64,000 bases of DNA, taken from positions 186,001 to 250,000 of the forward strand of contig NZ_AP018725.1 of assembly GCF_003967195.1 (NCBI RefSeq), read 5' to 3'. This DNA comes from Sulfuriflexus mobilis. Lineage in GTDB: Bacteria > Pseudomonadota > Gammaproteobacteria > AKS1. Every line of letters starts with the position of its first letter. The stretch's first letter is position 1. A program made the translations under genes and the position numbers. The notes below the pieces were generated by a model. It had not been told where the DNA came from. It was given only the letters and a program-made list of their open reading frames with translations, and ran no database searches. Below are positions 36,241 through 45,326 of this stretch, piece after piece.

Positions 36241-36990
36241 ATGCGTATCGGTACCCTTGATTTCAGCCCCAAACTGTTGCCAACGCTGGCAACGGCTATA
36301 TTATTGCCGATCCTGGTGTCCCTGGGTTTCTGGCAATTGGACAGGGCCGTAGAAAAACAACAACTGCAGCTGCTGATGCAGGAACGCCTGCAGGCCCCCG
36401 TTAAGCGTATTAAAAGTGCCGGCAGTTTGCAGGAGGATATGAATTTTCGCCGGGCCATGCTGCGAGGGCATTTTGATAATGACCATCAATATTTGCTCGA
36501 CAACCGCATATACAAGGGCCAGGTTGGTTACGCTGTTTACACCCCGTTCACCTTCGATAGAGGTGAAAGCTGGATAATGGTTAATCGTGGCTGGATTGCC
36601 TCTGGCAAGGATAGGGGCAGGCTGCCAAATATCACAGTGAGCGGTGAAGAAACTGAATTGCAGGGGGTGCTGAGCCAACCGCCGGGACAGTTAATGCAGC
36701 TGGGTAACAGGGTAGAGTCCAATACTGCCTGGCCAGCGCGCGTAAGGAATATTGATGTAGGGCAGATTCTGGCCGACACAAATAAACGTCTACACGCCTA
36801 TGTCCTGAATCTGGATACGGGCAGTGAGCATGCCTATTTTCAGGACTGGAAACCCTATGTTGATACACCACAGAAAAATCAGAGTTATGCCATTCAGTGG
36901 TTCAGCATGGCAGTAGTATTGTTGTTAATATATATAAGCTTGAATAGCCGGCGGGTGAGAACTTCAACGCCAAAGTCTGACGAGGAATAA
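36241..36990 (+). CDS. SURF1-family oxidase assembly protein
   Basis: The 249-residue protein has two terminal membrane helices. The periplasmic part contains LLDNRIYKGQVGYAVYTPF near residue 83 and ESWIMVNRGWIASGKDR near residue 103, the SURF1 signature. SURF1 helps place heme a in subunit I. It is followed two bases later by the CxxxC protein gene, so the two are probably translated together. Confidence 0.92.
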   Translation: MRIGTLDFSPKLLPTLATAILLPILVSLGFWQLDRAVEKQQLQLLMQERLQAPVKRIKSAGSLQEDMNFRRAMLRGHFDNDHQYLLDNRIYKGQVGYAVYTPFTFDRGESWIMVNRGWIASGKDRGRLPNITVSGEETELQGVLSQPPGQLMQLGNRVESNTAWPARVRNIDVGQILADTNKRLHAYVLNLDTGSEHAYFQDWKPYVDTPQKNQSYAIQWFSMAVVLLLIYISLNSRRVRTSTPKSDEE

Positions 36991-36992
36991 TT

Positions 36993-37616
36993 GTGGAAGA
37001 AGAAAAGAAAAAATCGGGTATGGACCCGCGCCTGACCATCATTTTAATGGTGTTGATGTTTGTGGTGCCTGTTGGTGCAGCGATTGTCCTGCACAGTATC
37101 GAAGGCGGCTGGCGTCCGGGGCGTAGCGTCAATTTCGGCGAGCTGGTCACCCCGGTCAGGGCACTGAAGGATCTGAATTTAAAAACCCTTGATGGCAAGG
37201 TCTTCACGGAGAAAGACCTGCAGGGAGTCTGGACATTATTTTATGTCGATAGCGCAGACTGTAACAAGCAGTGTGAGGAAAACCTGTATGAAATAAGGCA
37301 GTCGCGCCTGGGCATGGGGGGTGAAAAAGAACGTATTCAGCGCGTCATGTTACTGACGGACAACGACAAGCTGGCTGACATGAAGCCATTACTCGATGAA
37401 CACTATGGCATGAAGGTAGTGAGCGCCCCGGAGAAGGAATTGGCAGCAGTGCTGGCCCCGTTCGAGTTTGAGAATGAAAAGCCTGCCGCAACGGCCCAGC
37501 GCGTATATATTATTGACCCCTTGGGTAATTTGATGATGCGCTACAAGGCTGAGCAGGGCCCACGTGACCTGGTAAAGGATCTGGGGCGCTTATTGAAATA
37601 TTCCAAAATAGGCTAA
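36993..37616 (+). CDS. Membrane-anchored CxxxC thioredoxin-fold protein in oxidase cluster
   Basis: The 207-residue protein starts at GTG 36993. It has one membrane helix at about residues 15-35, then a thioredoxin-like domain: [38 protein letters not shown] (CxxxC near residue 90), and [12 protein letters not shown] near the end. The CxxxC spacing recalls SCO1/SenC copper chaperones, although overall similarity is weak. It stands where a transmembrane thiol protein usually precedes ctaA. A role in CuA or heme assembly is inferred. Confidence 0.7.
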   Translation: MEEEKKKSGMDPRLTIILMVLMFVVPVGAAIVLHSIEGGWRPGRSVNFGELVTPVRALKDLNLKTLDGKVFTEKDLQGVWTLFYVDSADCNKQCEENLYEIRQSRLGMGGEKERIQRVMLLTDNDKLADMKPLLDEHYGMKVVSAPEKELAAVLAPFEFENEKPAATAQRVYIIDPLGNLMMRYKAEQGPRDLVKDLGRLLKYSKIG

Positions 37617-37626
37617 GGCAGAGAAA

Positions 37627-38541
37627 ATGACAGACACAACACAAACTGCCGCTATGACGATTACATGGCGTGATTACCTGGAACTGTGCAAGCCAAAAGT
37701 GGTGGCATTGATTATGTTTACCGCGATTGTCGGCATGTTTCTCGCTGTACCCGGTATGGTCCCCTGGCAACCCTTGTTATTCGGTAGCATTGGTATCGCT
37801 CTGGCCTCGGCCTCAGCGGCCACCATCAATCATGTCGTCGATCAGCGTATTGATGCGATCATGGCGCGCACCAGAAACCGGCCACTGCCTACCGGGCATA
37901 TGGATAATCGCCGGGCGCTGGCCTTTGCGGTTATTATAGGTGTGATCGCGATGCTGGTGCTGTACTTCCTGGTAAACACCATCACCATGGTCCTGACCTT
38001 TATTTCGCTAATGGGTTATGCCGTGGTCTATACGATGTACCTGAAGCGTGCCACACCACAGAATATTGTCATTGGCGGTGCCGCCGGTGCGGCGCCGCCG
38101 GTGCTCGGTTGGTCAGCGGTCACCGGGGATATTAATGAACACTCTTTATTGTTATTCCTGATCATCTTCGCCTGGACACCGCCACACTTCTGGGCACTGG
38201 CGATTCATCGCCACAAAGAGTATGCCAAGGTCGAGATCCCGATGTTGCCGGTGACACACGGGCTGGCCTTTACTCGTTTACAGATCCTGCTTTATACAAT
38301 CATCCTCATCATCGTCACTATCCTGCCGTTCGTGACCCTGATGAGCGGGGTGTTCTACCTCGGCGGTGCGCTGGCACTGGGCATGGGTTTCCTCTATTAC
38401 GCCGTGGCCACACATCGTGCGGAAGATGAAAGCATGCCGATCAAGACCTTTGGTTATTCTATCTTCTACCTGATGGGCCTGTTTGCCTTTTTGCTCATCG
38501 ACCATTACATCCCGGCGATCATGCATGCCCTGGGGGCCTGA
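37627..38541 (+). CDS. ctaB: Heme O synthase (protoheme IX farnesyltransferase)
   Basis: The 304-residue UbiA-superfamily membrane protein has [20 protein letters not shown] near residue 17. The prenyl motif is [20 protein letters not shown] near residue 68, and the second motif is [19 protein letters not shown] near residue 195. It adds a farnesyl group to heme B. The product is normally oxidised to heme A by CtaA, whose gene is usually adjacent but is absent here. A bidirectional terminator follows. Confidence 0.94.
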   Translation: MTDTTQTAAMTITWRDYLELCKPKVVALIMFTAIVGMFLAVPGMVPWQPLLFGSIGIALASASAATINHVVDQRIDAIMARTRNRPLPTGHMDNRRALAFAVIIGVIAMLVLYFLVNTITMVLTFISLMGYAVVYTMYLKRATPQNIVIGGAAGAAPPVLGWSAVTGDINEHSLLLFLIIFAWTPPHFWALAIHRHKEYAKVEIPMLPVTHGLAFTRLQILLYTIILIIVTILPFVTLMSGVFYLGGALALGMGFLYYAVATHRAEDESMPIKTFGYSIFYLMGLFAFLLIDHYIPAIMHALGA

Positions 38542-38615
38542 TATAAAGTGATGGCTTGCCACGCGTTGTACACGTATCGGCTGTTTGAAAAGGTCCACCT
38601 TCCGCGCATAAAAAA

Positions 38616-38652
38616 GCCCCCGCACAATCGCTGTGCGGGGGCGTTTGTTTTT
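38616..38652. terminator. Bidirectional terminator between ctaB and rpoH
   Basis: An 11-bp stem GCCCCCGCACA/TGTGCGGGGGC with loop ATCGC is flanked by ATAAAAAA on the left and GTTTGTTTTT on the right. It can end both ctaB (plus) and rpoH (minus) transcripts. Confidence 0.88.
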
Positions 38653-38666
38653 AGACAGATGACGGG

Positions 38667-39518
38667 CTAGTCCATCAGTGCAGAACGCAGTTTCTGCATA
38701 GCGGCCTTTTCCAGCTGGCGAATACGTTCGGCAGAGATACCGTATTTGTCGGCCAGCTCATGCAAGGTGGTCTTTTCCTCAGACAGCCAGCGACTGGCGA
38801 GGATGTCCTGGCTACGCTCATCGAGAGTACTGATGGCCTGGGTCAGGCGCTCTTCGTTATGTGCACTCCAGTCGGCGGCCTCAAGCACGCGGGCCGGTTC
38901 CTCGCTGACATCCTGGAGGTAGGCGGCCGGAGCGTAGGCGAAGCTGTCATCATCGTCGTCCTGATAGCCATCAAAGCCAACATCGCGCCCCGACAGGCGG
39001 GATTCCATTTCCAGCACGGTCTCGGGTTTCACGCCGAGTTCGTTGGCCACCGTCTGGACTTGCTCGTGGGAAAACCAGCCGAGACGGGTTTTGGATTTAC
39101 GCAGATTGAAGAACAGCTTGCGCTGCGCCTTAGTGGTGGCCACCTTGACGATGCGCCAGTTGCGCAGGATGAATTCATGCATCTCGGCACGTATCCAGTG
39201 CACGGCAAAAGAGACCAGGCGTACGCCGACACTCGGGTCAAAGCGCTTCACGGCCTTCATCAGGCCGATATTGCCTTCCTGGATCAGGTCGGCCTGCTGC
39301 AGGCCGTAGCCGGCATAGCCGCGGGCAACGTGGATGACGAAGCGCAGGTGCGGCAGGATCAGCCGACGGGCGGCGTCCAGGTTACCGTTTTCCTGCAGGT
39401 CTACCGCCAGCGCATGTTCTTCCTCTGCGGTGAGCATCGGAATGCTATTCGCCGTGGCGATGTAGCTCGTCAGGTTGCTGCCGGGTGTCGTTAAATTCAG
39501 TTGCATAGCGTTTGTCAT
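38667..39518 (-). CDS. rpoH: Heat-shock sigma factor RpoH
   Basis: The 283-residue sigma factor has region 2 ([19 protein letters not shown]), the diagnostic RpoH box [12 protein letters not shown] near residue 133, and region 4 with [15 protein letters not shown]. It directs polymerase to heat-shock promoters. An internal Met at residue 5 could also start. The promoter region carries a CIRCE-like operator. The usual ftsYEX neighbours follow, but a GGDEF gene lies between. Confidence 0.96.
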   Translation of the reverse strand: MTNAMQLNLTTPGSNLTSYIATANSIPMLTAEEEHALAVDLQENGNLDAARRLILPHLRFVIHVARGYAGYGLQQADLIQEGNIGLMKAVKRFDPSVGVRLVSFAVHWIRAEMHEFILRNWRIVKVATTKAQRKLFFNLRKSKTRLGWFSHEQVQTVANELGVKPETVLEMESRLSGRDVGFDGYQDDDDDSFAYAPAAYLQDVSEEPARVLEAADWSAHNEERLTQAISTLDERSQDILASRWLSEEKTTLHELADKYGISAERIRQLEKAAMQKLRSALMD

Positions 39519-39563
39519 CTGGAATACCTCTTCGACCGTGTCGGGATATATTCACGAATGCTT

Positions 39564-39593
39564 ATATTAGCACTCACATCCTCTGAGTGCCAA
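39564..39593 (-). promoter_or_regulatory. CIRCE-like HrcA operator inside the rpoH promoter
   Basis: TTAGCACTC (39567-39575), nine bases, then GAGTGCCAA (39585-39593) matches the CIRCE consensus TTAGCACTC-N9-GAGTGCTAA with one mismatch. On the minus strand TTGGCA (39593-39588) and TAATAT (39569-39564), 18 bases apart, make a plausible sigma-70 promoter with the operator across its spacer. HrcA binding would block rpoH transcription; hrcA is not in the window. Confidence 0.8.
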
Positions 39594-39660
39594 TACGGGG
39601 GAAAGTTCCCGTGGCTTTAGGGCATAATTCATAAATACTTATAAAATCAAAGGGTTATTA

Positions 39661-41022
39661 TCAGCTTGCGAGGGCCTGCACATCCTCGGGGCCCTCGGTA
39701 CGGGCCACGCAGACCCGGTTTCGGCCGCGTTCCTTGGCCGCATACAGGGCCTTGTCGGCCTGGGCCAGCAATTTGGTGATGTCGGCATTGGGGTACTCCA
39801 GGGTGCTGGCGACACCGATGCTGACGGTGACATCGACATTGGCCGGGCTCAAGGCCTCGATCTCATAGCGTAGTTTCTCGGCATGTTGCATGGCCTGCTC
39901 GGGGCGAATGTTGGAGAAGATGATCGAAAACTCCTCGCCGCCAAAGCGCACCACCACGTCATCGGGAAACAGCTGGTTGAGCAGTTCGCCGATCGCGGCC
40001 AGGACATGGTCACCGGTCAGGTGGCCGAGCAGGTCATTGATCCGTTTGAAGTGGTCAATGTCCATGATCAGCGCCGACAAGGGCTGCTGCTTTTTGGCAC
40101 AGGTAGTGAGGATACGTTTGCCGTTATCGAGCAGGTAACGCTTGCTGCGCACCCCGGTCAGGCTGTCGGTAGAGGCCAGTCGGCTCATCTCCTCGGCCTG
40201 GTGTTTGAGGGCGATGAACTGTTGCTTGATCAGCAACAGCGAGCGGATACGGGCAATGAAGATCTCTTCAAAGATCGGCTTGGTGACAAAGTCGTTGGCC
40301 CCGGCATGGAAGACCTCGGCCTGTTTCTTCTGGTTATCGGTGACCGTGATCACGAGCACCGGCATTTCCTGTTGCGAGTAATGGAAGCGGGTGCGGATGG
40401 CGTGCAACAGGTCACCCCCGGTCAGTTTGCCCTTGAGAAAGAAGTCGGTGACGATGATATCAAAACCATCCTCCTTGTCGGCCCAGCCATTCGAGACGCC
40501 CTCGAGCAATTCCAGTGCCTGTTCGGCATGGGTCACGTGCACGACCTTGAGACCATGTTTTTCCATGATCCGGCGTGTGATCGCTGCTGCGGTCGGGCTG
40601 TCCTCGACGTAGAGGATCTTGCCGACCAGCCCGGAATTGCGTTGCAGGAAGGACTTTATGAATTCGACAAAGGCCTTGTAGCCGCTGGACTTGTCAAAGT
40701 AATCGGTGACCCCGGCGGCAAAACCCTCACGTAGCAGACGGCTGTCGGCATCACCGGAGACAACAATGACGGGCGTGTAGTGGTGGCGCTCAGAGCTACG
40801 GATCTTGCGACACAGGTCGAGCCCGTCGAGGTCTGGCAACATCAGTGAGGTGGTAATAAGGTCGAAGCGTTCCCAGTTACCGAGGTGTTCCAGCGCCTCC
40901 TCGGCATTGGCACAGGAGGTGATGCTGACGTTATTCATCTCATTCTCGAGAATGCGACCGATAATGGTCCGCGAGACCTCGGAGCCATCCACAACCATGA
41001 TGCTTGTTTGTTTTTGCGACAT
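39661..41022 (-). CDS. REC-REC-GGDEF response regulator, first receiver degenerate
   Basis: The 453-residue protein starts at MSQKQTS (41022), with a G-rich ribosome site. Domain one (residues 5-125) looks like a receiver but reads VVDGS where VVDDS is expected, and has Ser59 in TTSLMLPDLDG at the phosphoacceptor position. It cannot be phosphorylated normally. Domain two (135-260) keeps E140, D141, D193 and K248. A GGDEF domain follows with GGEEF at 361-365 and no RxxD inhibitory site. It should make c-di-GMP under control of receiver two. It interrupts the usual ftsX-rpoH adjacency. Confidence 0.9.
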   Translation of the reverse strand: MSQKQTSIMVVDGSEVSRTIIGRILENEMNNVSITSCANAEEALEHLGNWERFDLITTSLMLPDLDGLDLCRKIRSSERHHYTPVIVVSGDADSRLLREGFAAGVTDYFDKSSGYKAFVEFIKSFLQRNSGLVGKILYVEDSPTAAAITRRIMEKHGLKVVHVTHAEQALELLEGVSNGWADKEDGFDIIVTDFFLKGKLTGGDLLHAIRTRFHYSQQEMPVLVITVTDNQKKQAEVFHAGANDFVTKPIFEEIFIARIRSLLLIKQQFIALKHQAEEMSRLASTDSLTGVRSKRYLLDNGKRILTTCAKKQQPLSALIMDIDHFKRINDLLGHLTGDHVLAAIGELLNQLFPDDVVVRFGGEEFSIIFSNIRPEQAMQHAEKLRYEIEALSPANVDVTVSIGVASTLEYPNADITKLLAQADKALYAAKERGRNRVCVARTEGPEDVQALAS

Positions 41023-41152
41023 CCAACCCCCCACAGCCGTCATGTCATGTCACGGTATATTAGTAAATTATTGATTTCTTATAAGTTTGTTCTCTTTACT
41101 ATTGTGGCAAGTGAACGGGGATTACGCAAACAAGGGCCGACCAATGGTGCCG

Positions 41153-42076
41153 TTATTGTGGCTCAATGGCATTCAGGTGGCGGGTCACGGCCAGCCAGGA
41201 ACCGCCGAGGCCGAGCAGGATGCTGGCACCGAGCAGGGCCAGTGAACTGTCCAGGTCGAGCCCGGCGAGGGTGTAACGGCTGTCATAGAGTGTTGCCAGC
41301 TGGTTAATCGGCCCGCTCAGTAACCACAGGGAGCTCGTGATCAGCAGCCAGCTGAGGATGCCGCCACTGAGGCCATACCAGAAACCGGTATAGAGGAAGG
41401 GGCGGCGGATAAAGGCATTGGTGCCGCCGATGAGTTTGATGATCTCGATCTCCTCGCGGCGGGCTTCAATCGCCAGACGAATTGTGTTGCCGACCACCAG
41501 CAGTACCGATATCGACAACAGCGTCGCCAGCACCCAGATACCCCGGCGACCGATGTCCATAATGGTATAGAGGCGCTTCAGCCACTGCATGTCGAGTTGT
41601 GCGTGCTCGACCTCGGGGCGTTCGCCAAAGGCCTTGAGCATTGCCTGCACGGCGTTGATGTTATCGGCCTCGCTGGTCGGGTAGACCACGACCACCGACG
41701 GGAAGGGGTTGTCCTCGAGGGCATCGAGGGCCTCGCCAAAACCGGAATTGAGGCGAAATTCCTCGAGCGCCGCGGCACGGGGGATCGTCGTCACTGAACT
41801 CACGTCCTGGCGTTGGCGGATCAATTTGGCCAGTTGCTCTGCCTGTTTGTCAGTGGTCTTTTGATGCAGAAACAAGGAGATCTGCGCGGCACCATCCCAC
41901 TGTGCGGTGACCTGTTGCACATTCTGTAACAACACATGCAGGCCGGTAGGCAGGGCCAGGGCGATGCCGATCACGGCAATGGTCATCATGTTCGAAAACG
42001 GCGCGCGCACCAGTTCGCCGAGCGTGGCGAAGAACACCTGCAGGTGGCGGGCTATATAGACCTTTAACCAGCTCAT
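41153..42076 (-). CDS. ftsX: Cell division protein FtsX
   Basis: The 307-residue membrane protein has a first helix near residues 28-50, a periplasmic domain of about 120 residues (VTTIPRAAALEEFRLNSGFGEALDALEDNPFPSVVVV region) and three C-terminal helices. IKLIGGTNAFIRRPFLYTG near residue 212 is a typical FtsX motif. With FtsE it activates peptidoglycan hydrolases at the septum. It overlaps ftsE by ATGA. Confidence 0.93.
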   Translation of the reverse strand: MSWLKVYIARHLQVFFATLGELVRAPFSNMMTIAVIGIALALPTGLHVLLQNVQQVTAQWDGAAQISLFLHQKTTDKQAEQLAKLIRQRQDVSSVTTIPRAAALEEFRLNSGFGEALDALEDNPFPSVVVVYPTSEADNINAVQAMLKAFGERPEVEHAQLDMQWLKRLYTIMDIGRRGIWVLATLLSISVLLVVGNTIRLAIEARREEIEIIKLIGGTNAFIRRPFLYTGFWYGLSGGILSWLLITSSLWLLSGPINQLATLYDSRYTLAGLDLDSSLALLGASILLGLGGSWLAVTRHLNAIEPQ

Positions 42077-42750
42077 ACCGTTAGCCTCTCATCACCGCCG
42101 GCAATAAGGCGCCCATCACTCAGGGTCAGCACACGGTGGCCCATGCGGCGGATGAGTTCCAGGTCATGGCTGGCGATGAGCACACTGACGCCGACCTGCT
42201 GAAACTGTTCGAACAGGCTCATGACCTCGCGTGACAGGTCCGGGTCGAGGTTACCGGTGGGCTCGTCGGCGAGAATGATGGGGGGTTTGTTGACCACGGC
42301 GCGGGCAATGCCGACGCGTTGTTGTTGGCCGCCGGAGAGGGTGATCGGTAAAGACTTTTCCTTTTCCAGCAGGCCGACCTTGTCGAGCGAGGCGCGCACA
42401 CGCTTGCCTATCTCGCGGTGTGGCATGCCCTGGATGACGAGTGGCAGGGCAACGTTATCGAATACGGTGCGGTCGAACAGCAGCTTGTGGTCCTGAAAGA
42501 TGATGCCGATATTCCTGCGTACATAGGGGATACGGCGTTTACTGACCCGGCCAAGGTTTTCATTATTGACGATCACCTGACCGGTGGTCGGGCGGATCAA
42601 CAGCGCGATGAGTTTCAGCAGGGTACTCTTGCCGGCACCGGAGTGGCCGGTGAGAAAGGCCATCTCGCCACCGTCGATGTGAAAACTGACATTTCTCAGG
42701 GCATCGAGACTGCCCGGGTAGCGCTTACTGACGTTGTGAAACTCAATCAT
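42073..42750 (-). CDS. ftsE: Cell division ATPase FtsE
   Basis: The 225-residue ABC ATPase has Walker [11 protein letters not shown] near residue 35, signature [14 protein letters not shown] near residue 138, Walker [13 protein letters not shown] and the switch His in ASHD. It partners FtsX and is encoded directly upstream of it, after ftsY. Confidence 0.96.
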   Translation of the reverse strand: MIEFHNVSKRYPGSLDALRNVSFHIDGGEMAFLTGHSGAGKSTLLKLIALLIRPTTGQVIVNNENLGRVSKRRIPYVRRNIGIIFQDHKLLFDRTVFDNVALPLVIQGMPHREIGKRVRASLDKVGLLEKEKSLPITLSGGQQQRVGIARAVVNKPPIILADEPTGNLDPDLSREVMSLFEQFQQVGVSVLIASHDLELIRRMGHRVLTLSDGRLIAGGDERLTV

Positions 42751-42785
42751 AGGGATAGTCAGGCTTTTTATAATTTAATTATGCA

Positions 42786-43811
42786 TTATTCAAACAGCGC
42801 CCGGCTGAACTCATCGGCATCAAACGGACGCAGGTCTTCAATGCCCTCACCGACACCAATATAGCGAATCGGTAACTTCGTCTTGTTGGCAATGGAAAAT
42901 ATAATACCGCCTTTTGCCGTGCCATCAAGTTTGGTCAGGGTGATGCCGGTGAGGCCAATCGCGGCGTGGAACTGTTCGGTCTGGACCAGCGCGTTCTGTC
43001 CGGTCGTCGCATCGAGCACGATCATTGTTTCATGCGGGGCATTTATATCGAGCTTGCCGAGCACGCGTTTGATCTTGACCAGTTCCTCCATGAGGTTGTC
43101 CTTGGTATGCAGGCGGCCGGCGGTATCGGCGATCAAGATATCGATGTTTTTTGACTGCGCCGATTGCAGGGCATCAAAGATCACCGAGGCCGAATCGGCC
43201 CCCGTATGTTGCGCGACCACGGGGATATTATTGCGTTCGCCCCAGACCTGTAACTGTTCCACCGCCGCGGCACGGAAGGTATCGCCGGCGGCGAGCATGA
43301 CCGAGTGGCCCTGTTGCTGAAAACGCCTGGCGAGCTTGCCGATGGTCGTGGTCTTGCCGACACCATTGACGCCAATCATGAGGATCACGAACGGGCCGCC
43401 CGTCGAAGGTATTTGCAGTGGCTGGCTGCAGGGCGTGAGCAGGGCGGCGAGGTCTTCCCGTAGCGCGGCGAGCAGGGCATCGCCGTCCTTGAGCTGTTTG
43501 CGGGCCACACGCGCGGTGAGGTCATCGATGATCTGGCGGGTGGCATCGATACCGACATCGGCGGTCAGCAGCTGTGTCTCGAGGTCTTCGAGCAGCTCGT
43601 CATCGATCTCCTTTTCGCCCAGCACCAGGTTAGCGACGGCATCTCCGAGCCCGGAGCGGGTCTTGCTCAGGCCCTGCTTCAGGCGTGCAAACAGACCAGC
43701 CTTTTGCTGGCCTTCGTCTTCCGGGGCACCATCGGGGGCTGTCGAGGCCGGGGTTTGCGCCTGTTCAGGCGTTTTGGGTGTATTGTCTTGCTTTTTTCCG
43801 AAACCAAACAT
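42786..43811 (-). CDS. ftsY: Signal recognition particle receptor FtsY
   Basis: The 341-residue protein has a short acidic/proline-rich N terminus (about 45 residues) that helps membrane contact. The NG domain follows with GVNGVGKTTTIGKLARR near residue 142, ADTAGRLHTKDNLMEEL near residue 223 and TLTKLDGTAKGG near residue 293. FtsY receives ribosome-SRP complexes at the membrane. It is the first gene of ftsY-ftsE-ftsX and diverges from the M16 peptidase pair. Confidence 0.95.
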   Translation of the reverse strand: MFGFGKKQDNTPKTPEQAQTPASTAPDGAPEDEGQQKAGLFARLKQGLSKTRSGLGDAVANLVLGEKEIDDELLEDLETQLLTADVGIDATRQIIDDLTARVARKQLKDGDALLAALREDLAALLTPCSQPLQIPSTGGPFVILMIGVNGVGKTTTIGKLARRFQQQGHSVMLAAGDTFRAAAVEQLQVWGERNNIPVVAQHTGADSASVIFDALQSAQSKNIDILIADTAGRLHTKDNLMEELVKIKRVLGKLDINAPHETMIVLDATTGQNALVQTEQFHAAIGLTGITLTKLDGTAKGGIIFSIANKTKLPIRYIGVGEGIEDLRPFDADEFSRALFE

Positions 43812-43943
43812 GGGTTACTGCTGTCTCAATGATTCGTGAAGCCCGCACTGTATTCCGCGGCCGGCATTATATAAGGTATAGACATGTTATCGTATCATCC
43901 CGGCGCCATGCCGGTAACAACAACTAAAGGAATGAAGGAAATC

Positions 43944-45326
43944 ATGCGCTTGCGTTCCCCCCGTACTGCTCTGGCCGCGTTATTGGGCCTGTTGTTTACC
44001 CTCTCGTCGCTGAACCTGGTCGCCGCCCCCGCCAACAAGGTGCGCGAGTATACGCTCGATAATGGCCTGCAGGTCCTGGTTTTAGAAGACCACCGCGCTC
44101 CGGTCGTCGTCTCCCAGGTCTGGTACCGGGTCGGCTCGAGTTATGAGTCCAACGGCACCACCGGCGTTTCGCACGTGCTCGAACACATGATGTTCAAGGG
44201 CACCGAAAGCCTTGGGCCGAATGAGTTCTCACAAATCATCGCTGCTAACGGCGGCCGCGAAAATGCCTTTACCGGCCGCGACTACACCGCCTATTTCCAG
44301 ACCATGCACAAGGACCGCTTTGAGATCAGCTTCAAGCTCGAGGCCGACCGCATGCGCAACCTGAGCCTGCCAGCGGAAGAATTCGCCAAGGAGGTGCAGG
44401 TCGTGATGGAAGAGCGTCGCCTGCGCACCGAAGACAAGCCGACGGCGCTGACCTATGAGCAGTTTCAGGCCGCCGCTTACCAGACCAGCCCCTACCATCA
44501 CCCCGTGATCGGCTGGATGGCAGACCTGAAGAGCATGAATATCGAAGACCTGCGCGACTGGTACATTAAGTGGTATACGCCGGCCAACGCGACGCTGGTT
44601 GTGGTCGGTGATGTCAAGGCAGACGAGGTCCACCGTCTGGCGAAGAAATACTTTGGCCCGTTGAAGGGTCCGGCCGCGGCCGTGGTCAAGCCACAACGCG
44701 AGGTCAAACAGCGGGGTGAGCGCCGCATCAAGGTCAAGGCCCCGGCCGAGGTGCCTTACCTGATCATGGGTTACAAGGTGCCGGTACTGAAAACCGCCGC
44801 CGACCCCGACGAGGCCTATGCCCTGGAGGTGCTCGGTGCCGTACTCGATGGCGGCAACAGCGCCCGTTTGGCCCGTGAACTCGTGCGTGGCCGCCAGATC
44901 GCCGTATCCGCCGGCGCGGGTTACAGCCTCTACGACCGCATGGACAGCCTGTTCCTGTTCGATGGCGCACCGGCCACGGGTCACAGCATCGAAGAACTCG
45001 AGGCCGCCATCCGTGAACAGATCCAGCGCGTACGGGACCACCCGGTGGACAAGGCCGAGCTGGACCGCATCAAGGCACAGGTGGTCGCCGGCAAGGTCTA
45101 TGAACGTGACTCGGTATTTTACCAGGGCATGCAGATCGGCACGCTCGTCACCGTCGGCCTGGACTACCGGCAACTCGATGAATACGTCGACCGCATCCGC
45201 GCCATCACGCCGGCGCAGGTGCAGGCGGTGGCGAAAAAATACCTCATCGATGACACCCTGACGGTGGCCATCCTTGAGCCACAAAACGGTAAAAGCAAAG
45301 CCCGCGCCAAGGGAGAAGTACAATGA
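43944..45326 (+). CDS. M16 zinc metallopeptidase, catalytic subunit
   Basis: The start MRLRSPRTALAALLGLLFTL at 43944 has AAGGA suitably upstream and gives a signal peptide; in-frame ATGs at 43884 and 43932 are less likely. The protein of 460 residues has the inverted zinc motif HVLEH (in THGVSHVLEHMMFKG-like context) and the downstream Glu in VQVVMEERR, so it should be catalytic. M16 peptidases degrade short peptides, here probably in the periplasm. It overlaps the next gene by ATGA. Confidence 0.9.
   Translation: MRLRSPRTALAALLGLLFTLSSLNLVAAPANKVREYTLDNGLQVLVLEDHRAPVVVSQVWYRVGSSYESNGTTGVSHVLEHMMFKGTESLGPNEFSQIIAANGGRENAFTGRDYTAYFQTMHKDRFEISFKLEADRMRNLSLPAEEFAKEVQVVMEERRLRTEDKPTALTYEQFQAAAYQTSPYHHPVIGWMADLKSMNIEDLRDWYIKWYTPANATLVVVGDVKADEVHRLAKKYFGPLKGPAAAVVKPQREVKQRGERRIKVKAPAEVPYLIMGYKVPVLKTAADPDEAYALEVLGAVLDGGNSARLARELVRGRQIAVSAGAGYSLYDRMDSLFLFDGAPATGHSIEELEAAIREQIQRVRDHPVDKAELDRIKAQVVAGKVYERDSVFYQGMQIGTLVTVGLDYRQLDEYVDRIRAITPAQVQAVAKKYLIDDTLTVAILEPQNGKSKARAKGEVQ

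Noticed and set aside
39883-40734. 283-residue frame antisense to the REC-REC-GGDEF gene
   Set aside because: Shadow frame; composition follows the real gene.
44229-45323. 364-residue frame antisense to the M16 peptidase
   Set aside because: Long but without motifs; the sense strand holds HVLEH and a signal peptide.
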